Source: Paenibacillus sabuli (lineage in GTDB: Bacteria; Bacillota; Bacilli; Paenibacillales; Paenibacillaceae). Taken from it: a stretch of DNA of 64,000 nucleotides. The number at the start of each line of letters is the position of its first letter. Positions within the stretch are counted from its first letter, which is position 1. The notes beneath the pieces were generated by a model. That model saw nothing but the letters and a program-made list of their open reading frames with translations, searched no databases and had not been told where the DNA came from. The position numbers were made by a program, and so were the translations under genes. The stretch is taken from the NCBI RefSeq assembly GCF_014705605.1, contig NZ_JACXIZ010000010.1:62001-126000 (forward strand). Direction: 5' to 3'. Below are positions 28,082-37,396 of this stretch, piece after piece.

Positions 28082-28192
28082 TGCAATCCCCACACCATCG
28101 CTTCCATATTCGGGTTGTCGCTCGCCTGCACGGCTCGCTTTGGCAGGTCCAGTATACCACATCGCATTGCCGCGGCGCATTTTTTCCGGGAC

Positions 28193-28244
28193 GTCAAACA
28201 AGCTGTGCCAAGGGATTCTCTATCCCTTGGCACAGCTTGTTGAC
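28193..28244. repeat. Long near-perfect inverted repeat
   Basis: A 24-base left arm (28193-28216, GTCAAACAAGCTGTGCCA then AGGGAT) pairs with the 23-base right arm (28222-28244) over 23 pairs with one bulged A, around a five-base loop TCTCT. No T run follows on either strand. It lies between the globin gene and the end of the long minus-strand operon. The stretch 28245-28372 shows nothing else. Confidence 0.85.
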
Positions 28245-28372
28245 ACGCTCGCACGGAGCGACGACCTGCCGTCAACGCGTTGTCGATAGACCTGCCCCCC
28301 TCCCGAGCCGGTGTCCGATCCACCTCATGCCGCAGCACGGCGGGCTCGTCGTATACCGAAGCAATGTCGTCG

Positions 28373-29335
28373 TTACAGCACAGGGCAAGTCGTCAGTCGG
28401 ATGCCAATGCCGCTCGGATCGCAAAAATACCAGCCGTCGCCACGCGTCTCATAACGCTCGCCTCGCGCATCCAGCCAGGCGAGGATCGCTTCGATCCGCT
28501 GCGGATCAGGGCAGACAATCGTATAGTGCAAGAGCCCGGCCGCGTCCGCCGGGGGTGACGGCGCGTCGACGCCCGCCCAGATGTTGAGACCGATATGGTG
28601 ATGATAGCCGCCTGCCGCAATGAACAACGCGCCGGCGCCGTAGCGCAGCGTCGGCCGAAATCCGAGCACCCCGCAGTAGAAAGCCTCTGCCTCGTCCAGC
28701 CGCTTCACATGGAGATGGACATGCCCGATCACCGTGCCCTGCGGCAGCCCGCTCCACGTGTCTTGCTCCGCGAGCTGCAGCAGGCCGTGTGAGTCGAGTG
28801 GATCGGCATCCATATAGATGCTGCCGTCGGGCAGTCGCCGCCAGTGCTCGCGCGGATAATCCCAATAAATCTCGATCCCGTTGCCGTCGGGATCGCTCAA
28901 GTAGAGCGCCTCGCTCACATCGTGGTCCGCAGAGCCGACGCCGACGCCCGCCTGCAGCAAGTGACGCAGCACGAGCGCCAGGTCGCGTCGCTCCGGCACA
29001 AGCAGCGCGAAGTGGTACAAGCCGCTGCAGCGCTGCTGCGGCGCCCTCTTCGCACCGGGGCGCTCCTCCAGCACGAGCAGCGGATGGATCCCGTCCGCGG
29101 TCAGCCGCACGGCCCCTCCGTAGCGATTCAACACGCGCAATCCGACGATCTCGCAGTAGAAGCGCTCCGCGCGTTCGGCACTCGCCACGCGGAGATGAAC
29201 CGCCCCCATCTCCGTGCCGGCATGCGCGGAGCGGACCGGGTGCGGAACTGCTCCCGCTGCCGGTCCCGCCCCGCGTTGCTCCAACGCCGCTCCCACGCGC
29301 GTGGTGCGACTCACCTTGCCGCCGTCGCCGCTCAT
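28373..29335 (-). CDS. Two-domain VOC protein (CatE-like ring-cleavage dioxygenase relative)
   Basis: A 320-residue protein with two vicinal-oxygen-chelate modules, arranged as in the CatE group of Bacillus catechol 2,3-dioxygenase-like proteins. Module 1 has the expected ligands: H in GAVHLRV, H in LYHFALL and E in NGIEIYWD. Module 2 has H in GHVHLHV and H in LLHYTIV, but the third position reads GIGIRLT, arginine instead of glutamate. Ring cleavage is thus uncertain; it could also be an isomerase or lyase. It overlaps the BtpA gene by four bases and is the last gene of the operon. Confidence 0.8.
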   Translation of the reverse strand: MSGDGGKVSRTTRVGAALEQRGAGPAAGAVPHPVRSAHAGTEMGAVHLRVASAERAERFYCEIVGLRVLNRYGGAVRLTADGIHPLLVLEERPGAKRAPQQRCSGLYHFALLVPERRDLALVLRHLLQAGVGVGSADHDVSEALYLSDPDGNGIEIYWDYPREHWRRLPDGSIYMDADPLDSHGLLQLAEQDTWSGLPQGTVIGHVHLHVKRLDEAEAFYCGVLGFRPTLRYGAGALFIAAGGYHHHIGLNIWAGVDAPSPPADAAGLLHYTIVCPDPQRIEAILAWLDARGERYETRGDGWYFCDPSGIGIRLTTCPVL

Positions 29336-30180
29336 GACAGCTTGACGGCTGCCTTCACCCCTGTCGGCTCCGCCTGCGCGCGAAATGCTTTGACCTTGTC
29401 CATGAATGCCCGTACCCGCGCCTCGTCCACCGCATTCTCGAATCGCCCGTCCACCTTGAACGTCGTGCCGACGACCGCGCCATCAGCTACGGAGAGTTGC
29501 CGTTCGATGTTGTCGATCCGCATGCCCGTATTAGCCAGCACAACCGTATCCGGCACTTGCGCCTTCACCCGCTTCAGCAATTGGCCGTCCGTCTCTGCGC
29601 CAGCGATCAGGCCGGAGACACACAATGCGTCCGGTCGATTATTGAACACGGTCGAGCGCGCGACACTCTCGATATCCCTGTCCGCGAGATACTGCGCCGC
29701 TTCCGGCACAATGTTGTACAGCAGCTTCACATGCGAAGCCCCGATCTGCCGCTGATGGCGAATCGTCTCTCCGACATTCGTATTCCACAGTCCGAAGTCG
29801 CTGGCATACACGCCGCTGAATATCTCGCGCACGAAGCTTGCGCCTGTCGCCGCAGCCAGATCCAGCGATTTTTTGGCATCCCACAACACGTTGACGCCGA
29901 ACGGCACGCGAATCTCCCCCATCAGCTCGCCGATGATGCGCGCCATCGCCGCCACCGTCTCGGTCCGTACATCCGTGAGGTACGGCAAGCTGAATTCGTT
30001 GGAGAACATAACAGCATCCACGCCGCCGCGCTGCAGCGCCAGCAAGTCCGCGCGGGCTGCTTCGAGCACATACGCCATCCCCTTGTCCGCATCGTAATGC
30101 GGATCCCCCGGCAATGGCTGCAAATGACACATCGCAATAATGGCCTTCTCCGTGCCGATAATCTCCTTAAGCCAAGTCAT
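29332..30180 (-). CDS. BtpA/SgcQ-family TIM-barrel protein
   Basis: A 282-residue protein of the BtpA/SgcQ family, seen as a stabiliser of photosystem I in cyanobacteria and in sugar-related gene clusters elsewhere. Typical segments are IIAMCHLQPLPGDP, GGVDAVMFSNEFSLPY and VPFGVNVLWDAKKSLDLAAATGASFVREIFSGVYASDFG. The barrel fold suggests an enzyme on a phosphorylated or small polar substrate, which is inference. ATG 30180 is preceded by GGGAG. It overlaps both neighbours by four bases. Confidence 0.85.
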   Translation of the reverse strand: MTWLKEIIGTEKAIIAMCHLQPLPGDPHYDADKGMAYVLEAARADLLALQRGGVDAVMFSNEFSLPYLTDVRTETVAAMARIIGELMGEIRVPFGVNVLWDAKKSLDLAAATGASFVREIFSGVYASDFGLWNTNVGETIRHQRQIGASHVKLLYNIVPEAAQYLADRDIESVARSTVFNNRPDALCVSGLIAGAETDGQLLKRVKAQVPDTVVLANTGMRIDNIERQLSVADGAVVGTTFKVDGRFENAVDEARVRAFMDKVKAFRAQAEPTGVKAAVKLS

Positions 30181-30971
30181 ATGCCATCTCTCCCTTTCGG
30201 TATAGTAGTCGTCGTGCATTCAATCTCCAATTCCTCAAGCGAATCCGCCATCGCATCAGCCCATGGCCGCATCCGCTCCGCCATCTCCGGGTGGTCCGGG
30301 ATGCCGACGCCGATACATCCGGCTGCACGGGCCATCCGAACATCGACGAATGAATCGCCAATCATCATGATCCGCTCCGGACGAATGCCCGTACGACGCG
30401 CGATTAGCTCCAGCATATCCGGATGCGGCTTGCCGCGCTCGACATCGACGGGCGTCACCACGAACTGCAGGGCCTCTACCCGCGCATAGCGGGCAATTGA
30501 TCGTCGCGTGCGGTCGTCATCGTCCGAGGTCGCGATGCCGAAGGGCACACCCGCCGCCTCCAGACGGTCGAAGATCGCCGGGAACCCCGGCCTCGGCTGC
30601 AGCGATTGCAGCAGATCGAATTGCCGGTCCGAGACTGCGAACAGCTCCGCTGCACGTTCCCGGCACACCCCCCAATCCGCGTCGCTCCATTCGGCCAGTA
30701 CCGCCGCAGTGACGATGATCTCCTCCTGCGGAGGCGCCAGCGCGAATATCCCGCCCGGCTCCACGTCCGTCACTGCTCCACCGGTCTCCCGCACGCCGAA
30801 TCGACGACACCAGGCGCGCACCCCCTCCGAGGGCAACGCCTCACGCAGTGCCGCAATCCGGATCTGGGCCAGACATTTCCAGAAATATTGGGCATCGAAT
30901 AACAGCCCGTCCTTGTCGAATACGACCAGCTCGACCTCGAAATGTCGATCGCCGATGCGAATATCAGTCAT
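30177..30971 (-). CDS. HAD-superfamily phosphatase
   Basis: A 264-residue HAD hydrolase. The nucleophile and acid are D19 and D21 in VVFDKDGLLFD. Motif II is IATSDDDD, motif III the lysine in VERGKPHPD, and motif IV IGDSFVDVRMARAAG. A helical cap (about 28-100) makes it a C1-cap phosphatase of the phosphoglycolate phosphatase/beta-phosphoglucomutase type. In the operon it would dephosphorylate or isomerise a sugar-phosphate intermediate made by the FGGY kinase, which is inference. Confidence 0.88.
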   Translation of the reverse strand: MTDIRIGDRHFEVELVVFDKDGLLFDAQYFWKCLAQIRIAALREALPSEGVRAWCRRFGVRETGGAVTDVEPGGIFALAPPQEEIIVTAAVLAEWSDADWGVCRERAAELFAVSDRQFDLLQSLQPRPGFPAIFDRLEAAGVPFGIATSDDDDRTRRSIARYARVEALQFVVTPVDVERGKPHPDMLELIARRTGIRPERIMMIGDSFVDVRMARAAGCIGVGIPDHPEMAERMRPWADAMADSLEELEIECTTTTIPKGRDGI

Positions 30972-31000
30972 CGCTTAGCCGCCTCCTCTTGGTTGACGCG

Positions 31001-32638
31001 TCACCAGGATGCAGCGACGCCGTCGCAGCGCGGGTCGGTGCCCGCACACAGCACGCCGCTGTCTTCATCGCGCCAGATGATCTGTCCCCGGCCGAACAGA
31101 CCGGAATTATGCGCCACCTCGAGCTCATGGCCGCGATCGCGCAGCGCCTGGGCCAGTTGCTCCGGGAAGCTCGGTTCAATCAGCACCTTGCGGCCCTGCT
31201 CCCACTTCCAGCGCGGCGCATCGAGCGCCGCTTGGGGATTGAGCCCGTAATCCAGCATCTGCCGCAGCACTTGCAGATGGCCCTGTGGCTGCATGAATGC
31301 GCCCATGACTCCGAACGGTCCGATCGCACGACCTCCGCGCGAGAGGAACCCGGGAATGATCGTATGGTACGTCCGCTTGCCCGGTGCCAGCGCGTTCGGA
31401 TGATTCGGATCGAGGGAGAACGTATGCCCCCGATTGTGCAGACCGATCCCGGTACCCGGCACGACAAGTCCGGATCCGAATTCCATATAATTGCTCTGGA
31501 TATAGGACACCATATTGCCTTCTCCGTCCGCCGTCGCCAGATACACCGTGCCTCCGCCGGGCGGCTTGCCCGTATGCGGCAACAAGGCTTGATCGCCGAT
31601 ACGCGCCGCCTGGCGACTCGCATAGGCTGCCGAGAGCAACTCTGCCACACGCGCTTCGTCCATATGCCGCGGATCAGTAATGCTCCACAGCCCGTCTTCG
31701 AAGGCAAGCTTGATCGCCTCCAGCTCGCGATGCGTCCGCGCGTCTACCAATTCGTCCTCCAGCCCCGAATTCCCGCCTCCGTCTTCACGCTGCTGCAGGA
31801 TGTTAAGCGCCATCAGCGTGACAATGCCCTGGCCGTTGGGAGGCAGCTCCCAGACGTCGTAGCCGCGATAGCTGCCGCTCACAGGATCCACCCACTCCGG
31901 CGTATAAGCCGCGAGGTCCTCAGCCCGCAGATAGCCGCCATACTGACGGGAATAGGCGTCGATTCGCCCCGCTAGCTCTCCCCGGTAGAACGACTCGCCT
32001 CCCGTCTCGGCGATGCTGCGCAGCGTCGCCGCATGACCGGGAGAACGCCACCATTCGCCCGGCGCTGGCGCTCTGCCCTGCGGTGCGAAGGTCTCGAACC
32101 AAGATTGGTACTGCTCCCCTTGCACCGCCGCACGATATTCTGCGAAGGCCGTCTGCCACGAACGGCTCGTCGTCGGCGATACGGCATAGCCCTCCTCAGC
32201 ATAAGCGATGGCCGGCGCCAGCAGCGTCGTCAATGGCAACCGTGCGAACCGGCGTGCCAGTTCCGCCCACGCCGCAGGCGCGCCCGGCACGGTCACCGGC
32301 GTCCAGCCGTACATCGGCATCTCGGTCAAGCCTTGCTCCCGCAGCGCCTCGAGCGAGAGCCCTTGTGGGGCCGGTCCGCTGCTATTGAGCCCGTGCAGCC
32401 GATCCTTCATCCACACGAGCGCGAAGGCGTCGCCGCCGATGCCGTTGGACGAGGGCTCCACTACTGTCAGGCATGCAGCCGTCGCGATCGCCGCATCGAC
32501 GGCATTGCCCCCTTGCTTCAGCATCTCGAGTCCCGCCTGCGCCGCGAGATGCTGCGAGGTCGCCACCATGCCGCGCTTGGCATAGACCGCCGTACGCCGG
32601 GACGGGTACGGGTAATATTGCGTATCGTAGTGCGTCAT
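31001..32638 (-). CDS. Gamma-glutamyltransferase-like Ntn hydrolase, no signal peptide
   Basis: A 545-residue protein of the gamma-glutamyltranspeptidase family, which matures by cutting before a catalytic threonine. That residue is Thr364 in PPGGGTVYLATADGEGN. The N-terminal part shows AAQAGLEMLKQGGNAVDAAIAT and VVEPSSNGIGGDAF. Unlike secreted GGTs it has no signal peptide, and the oxyanion segment reads RTYHTIIPG instead of the classic P-L-S-S-M motif. It may be a cytoplasmic amidase acting on a gamma-glutamyl or related amide. ATG 32638 is preceded by AGAAGGACGGG. Confidence 0.87.
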   Translation of the reverse strand: MTHYDTQYYPYPSRRTAVYAKRGMVATSQHLAAQAGLEMLKQGGNAVDAAIATAACLTVVEPSSNGIGGDAFALVWMKDRLHGLNSSGPAPQGLSLEALREQGLTEMPMYGWTPVTVPGAPAAWAELARRFARLPLTTLLAPAIAYAEEGYAVSPTTSRSWQTAFAEYRAAVQGEQYQSWFETFAPQGRAPAPGEWWRSPGHAATLRSIAETGGESFYRGELAGRIDAYSRQYGGYLRAEDLAAYTPEWVDPVSGSYRGYDVWELPPNGQGIVTLMALNILQQREDGGGNSGLEDELVDARTHRELEAIKLAFEDGLWSITDPRHMDEARVAELLSAAYASRQAARIGDQALLPHTGKPPGGGTVYLATADGEGNMVSYIQSNYMEFGSGLVVPGTGIGLHNRGHTFSLDPNHPNALAPGKRTYHTIIPGFLSRGGRAIGPFGVMGAFMQPQGHLQVLRQMLDYGLNPQAALDAPRWKWEQGRKVLIEPSFPEQLAQALRDRGHELEVAHNSGLFGRGQIIWRDEDSGVLCAGTDPRCDGVAASW

Positions 32639-32710
32639 CGGGCATCCCGTCCTTCTATCGTAATTCATGCCGCCCGAGCGTCACAGTCGCCCGGGCCTCA
32701 CATGTCCCTG

Positions 32711-33493
32711 CTACAGCAGATCCGCTCCGCCGGTGACATCCAGCGCCTCTCCGGTGATGAAGCCCGCCGCCGGTGTGGTCAGGAACCAGACCGCATCGGC
32801 CACATCCTCCGGCTCCTCCAGTCGTCCCAGCGGCGTCATGCGAATATATTCCTCGCGTACGCCCTCCGGCGTCATCCCCCGCAGCTCGGCCTCCCAGCTC
32901 AGCTCGCGGCTCTGCATCCCGGTATTGACATACCCGGGACAGACACAGTTGACGGTGATGCCGTCCGCCGCCAGCTCAATGGCCGCGCTCTTCGTGAAGC
33001 CGATCACCGCCCACTTCGAGGCTGCATAATGCGCCAGCAGCGGCACACCGCGCTTGCCCGCCATCGAGGCGGTATTGACAATACGCGCGCCGCGCCGCTC
33101 CCGCAGATACGGCAACGCCGCCTGCGTGCACAGGAACACGCCCTTGCTGTTCACATTGAAATTGAAATCCCACTCGCGCTCGCTCAGCTCCGCGATCCGA
33201 TTCATCGTCGAGACGCCGGCATTGTTGATCAATATATCGATACGGCCGAAGCGCTCGCGAATCGTCGCGAAGACGCTCCGCGCCGACGCGCCGTCGGTCA
33301 CATCCAGCTCGTAAGCGCCGTGCTGCTGGCCCTCGGAGACGGCCAGCAGCTCCGACGTCTCGCGCGCCGCCGCCTCGTTCAGATCGACGACAGCGACGGA
33401 CGCGCCGCCAGCCGCCAGGCGCCGGGCGATGCTGCGACCGATGCCGCCGCCCGCCCCGGTTACGATCGCGACTTGTCCAGTCAGCTCCTTCAT
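32711..33493 (-). CDS. Short-chain dehydrogenase/reductase
   Basis: A 260-residue classical SDR. The cofactor motif is TGAGGGIG (12-19), and an acidic residue at the end of strand beta-2 (VVDLNE, D37) favours NAD over NADP. NNAG lies at 90-93. The catalytic tetrad is N115, S143, Y156 and K160 (Y-AAS-K). Family members include sorbitol and other polyol dehydrogenases. The start overlaps the FGGY kinase stop by four bases, which supports a shared sugar or polyol substrate, though this is inference. Confidence 0.92.
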   Translation of the reverse strand: MKELTGQVAIVTGAGGGIGRSIARRLAAGGASVAVVDLNEAAARETSELLAVSEGQQHGAYELDVTDGASARSVFATIRERFGRIDILINNAGVSTMNRIAELSEREWDFNFNVNSKGVFLCTQAALPYLRERRGARIVNTASMAGKRGVPLLAHYAASKWAVIGFTKSAAIELAADGITVNCVCPGYVNTGMQSRELSWEAELRGMTPEGVREEYIRMTPLGRLEEPEDVADAVWFLTTPAAGFITGEALDVTGGADLL

Positions 33494-35100
33494 GATGCAT
33501 GCTCCCCCTTCGTCGTAGATGCCCCTGGCGGCTGCGCCGCCTCGGTGCGGTCGCGATACAGTGCATTCACACGCTCGAACTGCGGCTTCAACAGCGGATA
33601 CAGCTCGCGGTAGACCGCATAGGCCTCGTCATAGATTGCAGTGTGTGCCGGGATCGGCCGATAATCCGCGTATTCGGTCAGGAAGCGTTCGATATCCTTC
33701 CAGTCCCGATAGAGCCCCGCCGTCTTGCCCGCGAGGAATGCAACGCCCAGCGCCGAGCCAGGGTGACCGGGATATGCGCGAATCTCGGTCCCCAGTACAT
33801 CAGCCGCAATCTGACACCAGAATCGGCTCTTGGCGCCGCCATTGGTCGCGAGGACGCGTGTCGCCCGGCACCCGATCCCCTCCAGCACCTCGATATGATG
33901 ACGGAAGCCGTAGATGACTGCCTCCAGCACGGCGCGGAAGATGTGGCCCCGCGTATGCGACAGTGTCAAGCCCATCAGGACGCCCCGCGCCTGAGGATCG
34001 AAGATCGGCGTCTTCTCGCCCAGGAAGTACGGCAGGATAATCAGACCGTCCGCTCCCGGCGCGACGCGGGCAGCCTCCTCGTCCAGTCTGCGGAACAGAT
34101 CGGGCGAGTTGTCCTGCAGCATCTGCTCCGCATACCACTTGACGAGCGATCCGCTCGAGGCCATGCAGCCATTGAGCAGATACGCATCCGGGAAGACATG
34201 ACAATCGAAGAACAACTGCGGGTCGGGACGGATCTCGTCCATGCAATACAACAGATCGCCGGCGCCCCCGAACTTGATCAGCAGCTCGCCCGGCTCCGTG
34301 ATGCCCGCAGCCAGCGTCGATGCGACATGATCGGCGCTGCCGGCGATGACGGGAATGCCAGCCGTCAGCCCGGTCTGCGCGGCAGCCGCCTCTGTCACCG
34401 CGCCTATGATTTCGCCCGAAGGGCGAACCGGCGGCAGCAGCTCCGGGTCCGCGCCCAGCAGCGCAAGCGAGTCGTCCAGCCACTCTCCCGTGCGGATGTC
34501 GTACATGCCGCTCTCGACGGCCCAATTCATCTCCAGCGCACGAACGCCTGTCAACGCATAATTGATATAGTCGTATGAGCCCAGCACTGTGCGGGTCCGC
34601 GCCCATATCTCCGGCTCGTGACGCCGCACCCACAATAGCCGCGGCAGCACATGCTGCAGATTCGAATAGCCGCCCGTCCGCGCGAACAGGCGCTCCTGGT
34701 CGAGGGCGTCCCTGACCTCCTCCAGCTCCTGCACGGCACGGGCATCATTCTGCTGGATGGTCGCCCGCAGCGGGCGGCCATCCCCATCCAGCAGGACAAG
34801 TGCCGGCACCATCCCGCTCACGCCGATTGCGGCGATCTGACCGGCTGCCTCCGGCGCCGCCTCGAGCGTCTCGCGCACGACGCGCAGCGTATTGGCCCAC
34901 CACTGCTCTGCGTCCTCCTCGGCCCATCCGACCTGCGGCGAACGCAGCGAGTGCGTCGCGCTCGACTGATGCACGATATCGCGCTCGGAGAGCAAGATCG
35001 CCTTGACGGCGGTCGTCCCGATGTCGATCCCCAATGTATAAGCGGCGCGCGGAGCCTCTTGCCCCGTCCGGATGCTCTGATGTGTATCCAGCGTCCTCAC
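33490..35100 (-). CDS. FGGY-family carbohydrate kinase (xylulokinase-like)
   Basis: A 536-residue kinase. The N-terminal phosphate-binding loop LGIDIGTTAVKAILL and the C-terminal FGGY-type ATP segment (VLATNGGAKSRFWCQIAADVLG) are intact, and the substrate region has GWAEEDAEQWW and NDARAVQEL. The substrate may be a pentulose, hexulose or polyol and cannot be fixed by eye. A GTG start at 35100 overlaps the oxygenase stop as GTGA, so it was preferred over the open frame upstream. A sugar kinase in an operon with a DeoR regulator suggests the inducer is a phosphorylated sugar. Confidence 0.9.
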   Translation of the reverse strand: MRTLDTHQSIRTGQEAPRAAYTLGIDIGTTAVKAILLSERDIVHQSSATHSLRSPQVGWAEEDAEQWWANTLRVVRETLEAAPEAAGQIAAIGVSGMVPALVLLDGDGRPLRATIQQNDARAVQELEEVRDALDQERLFARTGGYSNLQHVLPRLLWVRRHEPEIWARTRTVLGSYDYINYALTGVRALEMNWAVESGMYDIRTGEWLDDSLALLGADPELLPPVRPSGEIIGAVTEAAAAQTGLTAGIPVIAGSADHVASTLAAGITEPGELLIKFGGAGDLLYCMDEIRPDPQLFFDCHVFPDAYLLNGCMASSGSLVKWYAEQMLQDNSPDLFRRLDEEAARVAPGADGLIILPYFLGEKTPIFDPQARGVLMGLTLSHTRGHIFRAVLEAVIYGFRHHIEVLEGIGCRATRVLATNGGAKSRFWCQIAADVLGTEIRAYPGHPGSALGVAFLAGKTAGLYRDWKDIERFLTEYADYRPIPAHTAIYDEAYAVYRELYPLLKPQFERVNALYRDRTEAAQPPGASTTKGEHAS

Positions 35101-36395
35101 CTCGTCTCGACGGCGCCGGATCGCTTCGCCTTGTGCGGGACGAACTCCGGCTTGAGCGGACACGCTTCTTTCCAGGGGATCTCCTTGGGTGCGATGACGC
35201 CTTCGCTGTAGATGCGCTCGGTCGGGATGTCGGGATCGAGGCCTTGCGGCAGCTCGCCCTCCTCCACACGCTTGATGCCCTTGAGCACCATACGCCGCAG
35301 CGCAATCACACCGACATCGCTCGTCCCCAGATGCTCGCGGGAGCGATCGACGATCGCGCCCATGCTCTCGGTCACGGCATGATCCTGGTTACTGATGCCG
35401 ATGATCCCGGAGAAATTCCCGTTCTTCATCAATTCGCGATCCTGCTTGTAATTGTTGCTCTTGTTGTAGATCTTGCGATGCTGCTCATCGACCCAGAGTC
35501 CGCGACGCTCGCGCTGCGTCTCGTGATGAAGCGGACGATCCAGTGTGAAGTGCACATCATAGGACCAGGTCGTGTAATCGTCGATCGGCACATAAGCGTG
35601 GAACAGATGATCCTCCTCCGCCACGCGCGGCGTATACGCAAAGCTCGGCATCAGGATCGGCGCCTCCAGGATAAACGCGTTATCCGCATCCGCTTGACCG
35701 ACGAACATATTGCGGAAGCCGTAAGTCGTCTCCTGCACCGTGAGCAACGGATTGTGCGAGGTCACGAGCGGATGCGACGGATTGATGCCGAGCTCGGTGC
35801 TCAGCGCGCCTTCCTTCATCTCCTGTTCGTTCAGCGCCAGATGCGCGAACGCTGCATGCATGTAGTCGATTTCGTTCTCCCAGATCTGCAGATAGTTGCA
35901 TTCCTGGTAGACCTTGGCGACCATACGATGCGTCTCGGGCAGCGACGTCCAGATGAGATTCGGCGGGGCCGGCATTCGCTCCGGCTCCCCCATATACGTC
36001 CAGACCAATCCGCCTGCCTCATGTACGGGGTAACTCTTTTGCTTGATCTTGTCCCTGAAGCGGCTATGATCCGGCTCGGAGGGCATGCTCGTGCACGCGC
36101 CGTCCGTGTCGAATGCCCAGCCGTGATAGATGCAGGCCAGGCCGCATTCGTCATTGCGTCCGAGCGTCAGCGAGGTGCCGCGATGCGGGCAGAATTCGCC
36201 GAGCAGTCCGACCTTGCCCTCCTGATTGCGGTATGCTACCAATCGTTCGCCTAGCAGCTTCACTGGCAGTGGCGCGCCTCCCGCCTCCACTTCCTCCGAC
36301 AGGAAGGCCGGCAGCCAGTAGCTCCGGAAAAGCTTGCCCATCGGCGTGCCTTCCCCGACGCGCGTTACGCGCTCATTATCCTTGTGCGACAGCAT
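35097..36395 (-). CDS. Rieske non-heme iron oxygenase, alpha subunit
   Basis: A 432-residue oxygenase. The Rieske [2Fe-2S] ligands are C69 and H71 (CPHRG) and C88 and H91 (CIYHGW). The mononuclear iron site follows as N174, D177, H180 and H185 in NEIDYMHAAFAH. The start (MLSHKDNERVTRVGEGTPMG) is typical of the phthalate dioxygenase/O-demethylase group, which hydroxylate rings or remove O- or N-alkyl groups. It needs electrons from a ferredoxin, and a Rieske ferredoxin gene is in the same operon; no reductase is. The ATG follows a GGAGGG site. Confidence 0.93.
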   Translation of the reverse strand: MLSHKDNERVTRVGEGTPMGKLFRSYWLPAFLSEEVEAGGAPLPVKLLGERLVAYRNQEGKVGLLGEFCPHRGTSLTLGRNDECGLACIYHGWAFDTDGACTSMPSEPDHSRFRDKIKQKSYPVHEAGGLVWTYMGEPERMPAPPNLIWTSLPETHRMVAKVYQECNYLQIWENEIDYMHAAFAHLALNEQEMKEGALSTELGINPSHPLVTSHNPLLTVQETTYGFRNMFVGQADADNAFILEAPILMPSFAYTPRVAEEDHLFHAYVPIDDYTTWSYDVHFTLDRPLHHETQRERRGLWVDEQHRKIYNKSNNYKQDRELMKNGNFSGIIGISNQDHAVTESMGAIVDRSREHLGTSDVGVIALRRMVLKGIKRVEEGELPQGLDPDIPTERIYSEGVIAPKEIPWKEACPLKPEFVPHKAKRSGAVETR

Positions 36396-36408
36396 AGCGT
36401 CTCCCTCC

Positions 36409-37344
36409 TCAGATTAGTATTGCGGTATCCAGCATGCCGTGCACGCCCTTGACGCCATTGACCGCCTGAGTGATATGATAATCCGCGGCGATGCTGCACA
36501 GTCGGTAGGCCTCCTTCGCCGACAGACCGTGCTCCGTCTCCAGCAACCCGATCATCTGCCGCGCCGCCATGGTCAGCGCCGCTTGCAGACTCTCGTCGAA
36601 GCCCATGCTGATCAGCAGGCTGCCGCGTCTGGCATACGGCCACTGTTGATCTGTGCCCCGCAGCAGCTCCAGTCGAAATTCGCCCTCCAGAGACGTCTCG
36701 ATTGCAGTCACATCAATCTCGCCGTCCCCCTGGGCGCCGTGACCGTCACCGGCATAGAAGTGGGCGCCCTCCCGCATGACTGGCAGGTAGAGCGTAGTCC
36801 CCGGTGTCAGCTGCCGGTTGTCCATATTGCCGCCGAAGCGACCGGGCACAATGCTGCTCTGACGCCCCCATGCGAGCGGCGGGGCGACACCCATAATGCC
36901 GAAGAACGGCGCCGTCTTGATCCTCATGCGCCCATAGCTCGCATAGCGCCGCTCCTCATCATATGTCAGGATCGCGACGTCCGGCTCGTCGTATTCATTG
37001 AACAACAGGCCGGACATAGGACCAATATAATTGAATCCGTATGGCGCATCGATGCGCACACGTTCAATATGCACGGCCAGCGTATCGCCGGGGACGGCGC
37101 CCCGGACCGCGACCGGTCCGGTCAGGATATGGACGCCCGGGCCGCGATCCAGCACCTGCTCGTGAATGCGTCGCAGCGTCTCCGGAATCCAGCCCGCAGG
37201 GACTGGATCATCCGGCGAGCCGGAGACGGAGCGCAGCACCAGCGTGTCGCCGGAATCGAGCTCCAGCACGGCCTCGCCAGCGCCGCCGACATAGCCCCAC
37301 TGCACGGTACCGGGCCCGGCGTCCAAGCGGTGAATACGGGTCAT
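36409..37344 (-). CDS. Acetamidase/formamidase-family hydrolase
   Basis: A 311-residue protein of the FmdA/AmdA family, zinc-dependent hydrolases of short amides. Recognisable parts are GDTLVL, ITGPV-like ILTGPVAVRGAVPGDTLAVHI, PFFGIMGVAP, GNMDNRQL and AHFYAGDGHGAQGDGEI, the last being the family signature. In this operon it may release ammonia from an amide intermediate. It lies 13 bases before the oxygenase gene and 52 after the binding protein gene. Confidence 0.92.
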   Translation of the reverse strand: MTRIHRLDAGPGTVQWGYVGGAGEAVLELDSGDTLVLRSVSGSPDDPVPAGWIPETLRRIHEQVLDRGPGVHILTGPVAVRGAVPGDTLAVHIERVRIDAPYGFNYIGPMSGLLFNEYDEPDVAILTYDEERRYASYGRMRIKTAPFFGIMGVAPPLAWGRQSSIVPGRFGGNMDNRQLTPGTTLYLPVMREGAHFYAGDGHGAQGDGEIDVTAIETSLEGEFRLELLRGTDQQWPYARRGSLLISMGFDESLQAALTMAARQMIGLLETEHGLSAKEAYRLCSIAADYHITQAVNGVKGVHGMLDTAILI

Positions 37345-37396
37345 GGCTACACCTCCTCATTTGCGGCATTGCGCCTGTAATATGAATCGCTACGCG

